A stretch of 6,074 nt of DNA from Nitrososphaerales archaeon TH1920 (GTDB lineage: Archaea; Thermoproteota; Nitrososphaeria; Nitrososphaerales; Nitrososphaeraceae). The stretch is from the NCBI GenBank assembly GCA_014523495.1, contig JAATVM010000190.1, positions 1-6,074 on the forward strand. The letters run 5' to 3'. This document shows positions 5,987-6,074 of the stretch, in pieces; the first letter of the stretch is position 1; every line of letters begins with the position of its first letter. Both the position numbers and the translations under genes were made by a program. A model generated the notes under the pieces. It was not told the origin of the DNA. It saw only the letters and a list, made by a program, of their open reading frames with translations, and did no database searches.

Positions 5987-6074
5987 GTACTTTAGGTTCG
6001 TCTTTTTGTACTTTAGGTTCGTCTTTTTGTACTTTAGGTTCGTCTTTTTGTACTTTAGGTTCGTCTTTTTGTAC
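5976..6074 (-). CDS. C-terminal end of a protein with VQKDEPK heptad repeats (partial)
   Basis: Reading the minus strand in from the window edge gives 32 residues: four perfect VQKDEPK heptads, then VQKK and a TAA (5978-5976). The rest of the gene lies beyond the window. Evidence that it is coding: the repeat unit is exactly 21 bases, the frame contains no stop until the end, and a good U-rich terminator follows. The tail is hydrophilic, lysine-rich and proline-punctuated, and is expected to be disordered or extended. Such tails occur on many unrelated proteins, including nucleic-acid-binding ones, so the tail does not identify the product. The gene is convergent with egsA. Confidence 0.6.
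   Translation of the reverse strand, partial: VQKDEPKVQKDEPKVQKDEPKVQKDEPKVQKK
5983..6074. repeat. 21-bp tandem repeat, four full copies plus a partial copy
   Basis: Starting from the window edge on the minus strand there are four identical 21-base units (6074-5991), each beginning gtac. They are followed by an 8-base partial copy whose A run has four A instead of five. The array runs off the window, so the copy number is a minimum. Identity at the DNA level, including third codon positions, points to recent expansion by slippage or unequal exchange. It encodes the VQKDEPK heptad on the minus strand. Confidence 0.95.

Noticed and set aside
5983..6074. Possible CRISPR array
   Set aside because: The 21-bp units are directly contiguous with no unique spacers, and they keep an open frame on the minus strand, so this is a coding tandem repeat.
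1..6074. Insertion sequence, integrase, toxin-antitoxin or defence cassette
   Set aside because: No transposase, terminal inverted repeats with target duplication, nuclease-immunity pair or tRNA attachment site is visible. Gene content is core-like.

Overview
The window looks like chromosomal DNA of an ammonia-oxidising archaeon (Thaumarchaeota/Nitrososphaerota, probably the Nitrososphaerales side). The base composition is AT-rich. The genes include an archaeal-lipid sn-glycerol-1-phosphate dehydrogenase, an archaeal-type SepF and a KH/beta-CASP protein of the aCPSF1 (FttA) family. Gene starts include TTG codons with almost no room for a leader, as in archaeal leaderless transcripts. Taxonomy is inferred from protein resemblance recalled from memory, not from a search.

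Layout. Positions 1-352 hold no gene I can defend, although a short hydrophobic open stretch and a 10-bp direct repeat are present. At 353-1738 (+) lies a protein with the two-domain layout of PurF (class II glutamine amidotransferase plus phosphoribosyltransferase). The nucleophilic Cys is Ala and the PRPP loop is destroyed, so it reads as a pseudoenzyme. It is coupled by an ATGA overlap to a small unknown gene (1735-2061, +). A 431-base spacer (2062-2492) carries a cluster of ACAT/ATGT palindromes and, near its right end, the sepF promoter. sepF (2493-2765, +) is a bare core domain with no membrane-targeting helix. It faces, across 12 bases, a diverged aCPSF1-type ribonuclease/termination-factor paralogue (2778-4652, -). 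A divergent promoter region (4653-4851) separates that gene from egsA (4852-5868, +). The window ends inside the 3' part of another minus-strand gene (5976-6074), whose product ends in perfect VQKDEPK heptads encoded by a 21-bp tandem repeat.

How the genes relate. This is a patchwork of short units, not one pathway: a two-gene operon of unknown role, cell division (SepF-FtsZ), RNA 3'-end processing or termination, and membrane lipid synthesis. Two proteins, the PurF-like and the aCPSF1-like, are divergent homologues of core enzymes.

The most notable point is in egsA. An in-frame TAA interrupts what looks like the normal C-terminus: 13 further sense codons, reading like the usual family ending, follow the stop in the same frame. 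This may be a nonsense mutation, stop-codon readthrough or a sequence error. I did not find an unmistakable new multi-gene system. The best candidates for undescribed biology are the dead PurF plus its partner, the beta-CASP paralogue with a lost KH loop, and the interrupted egsA.
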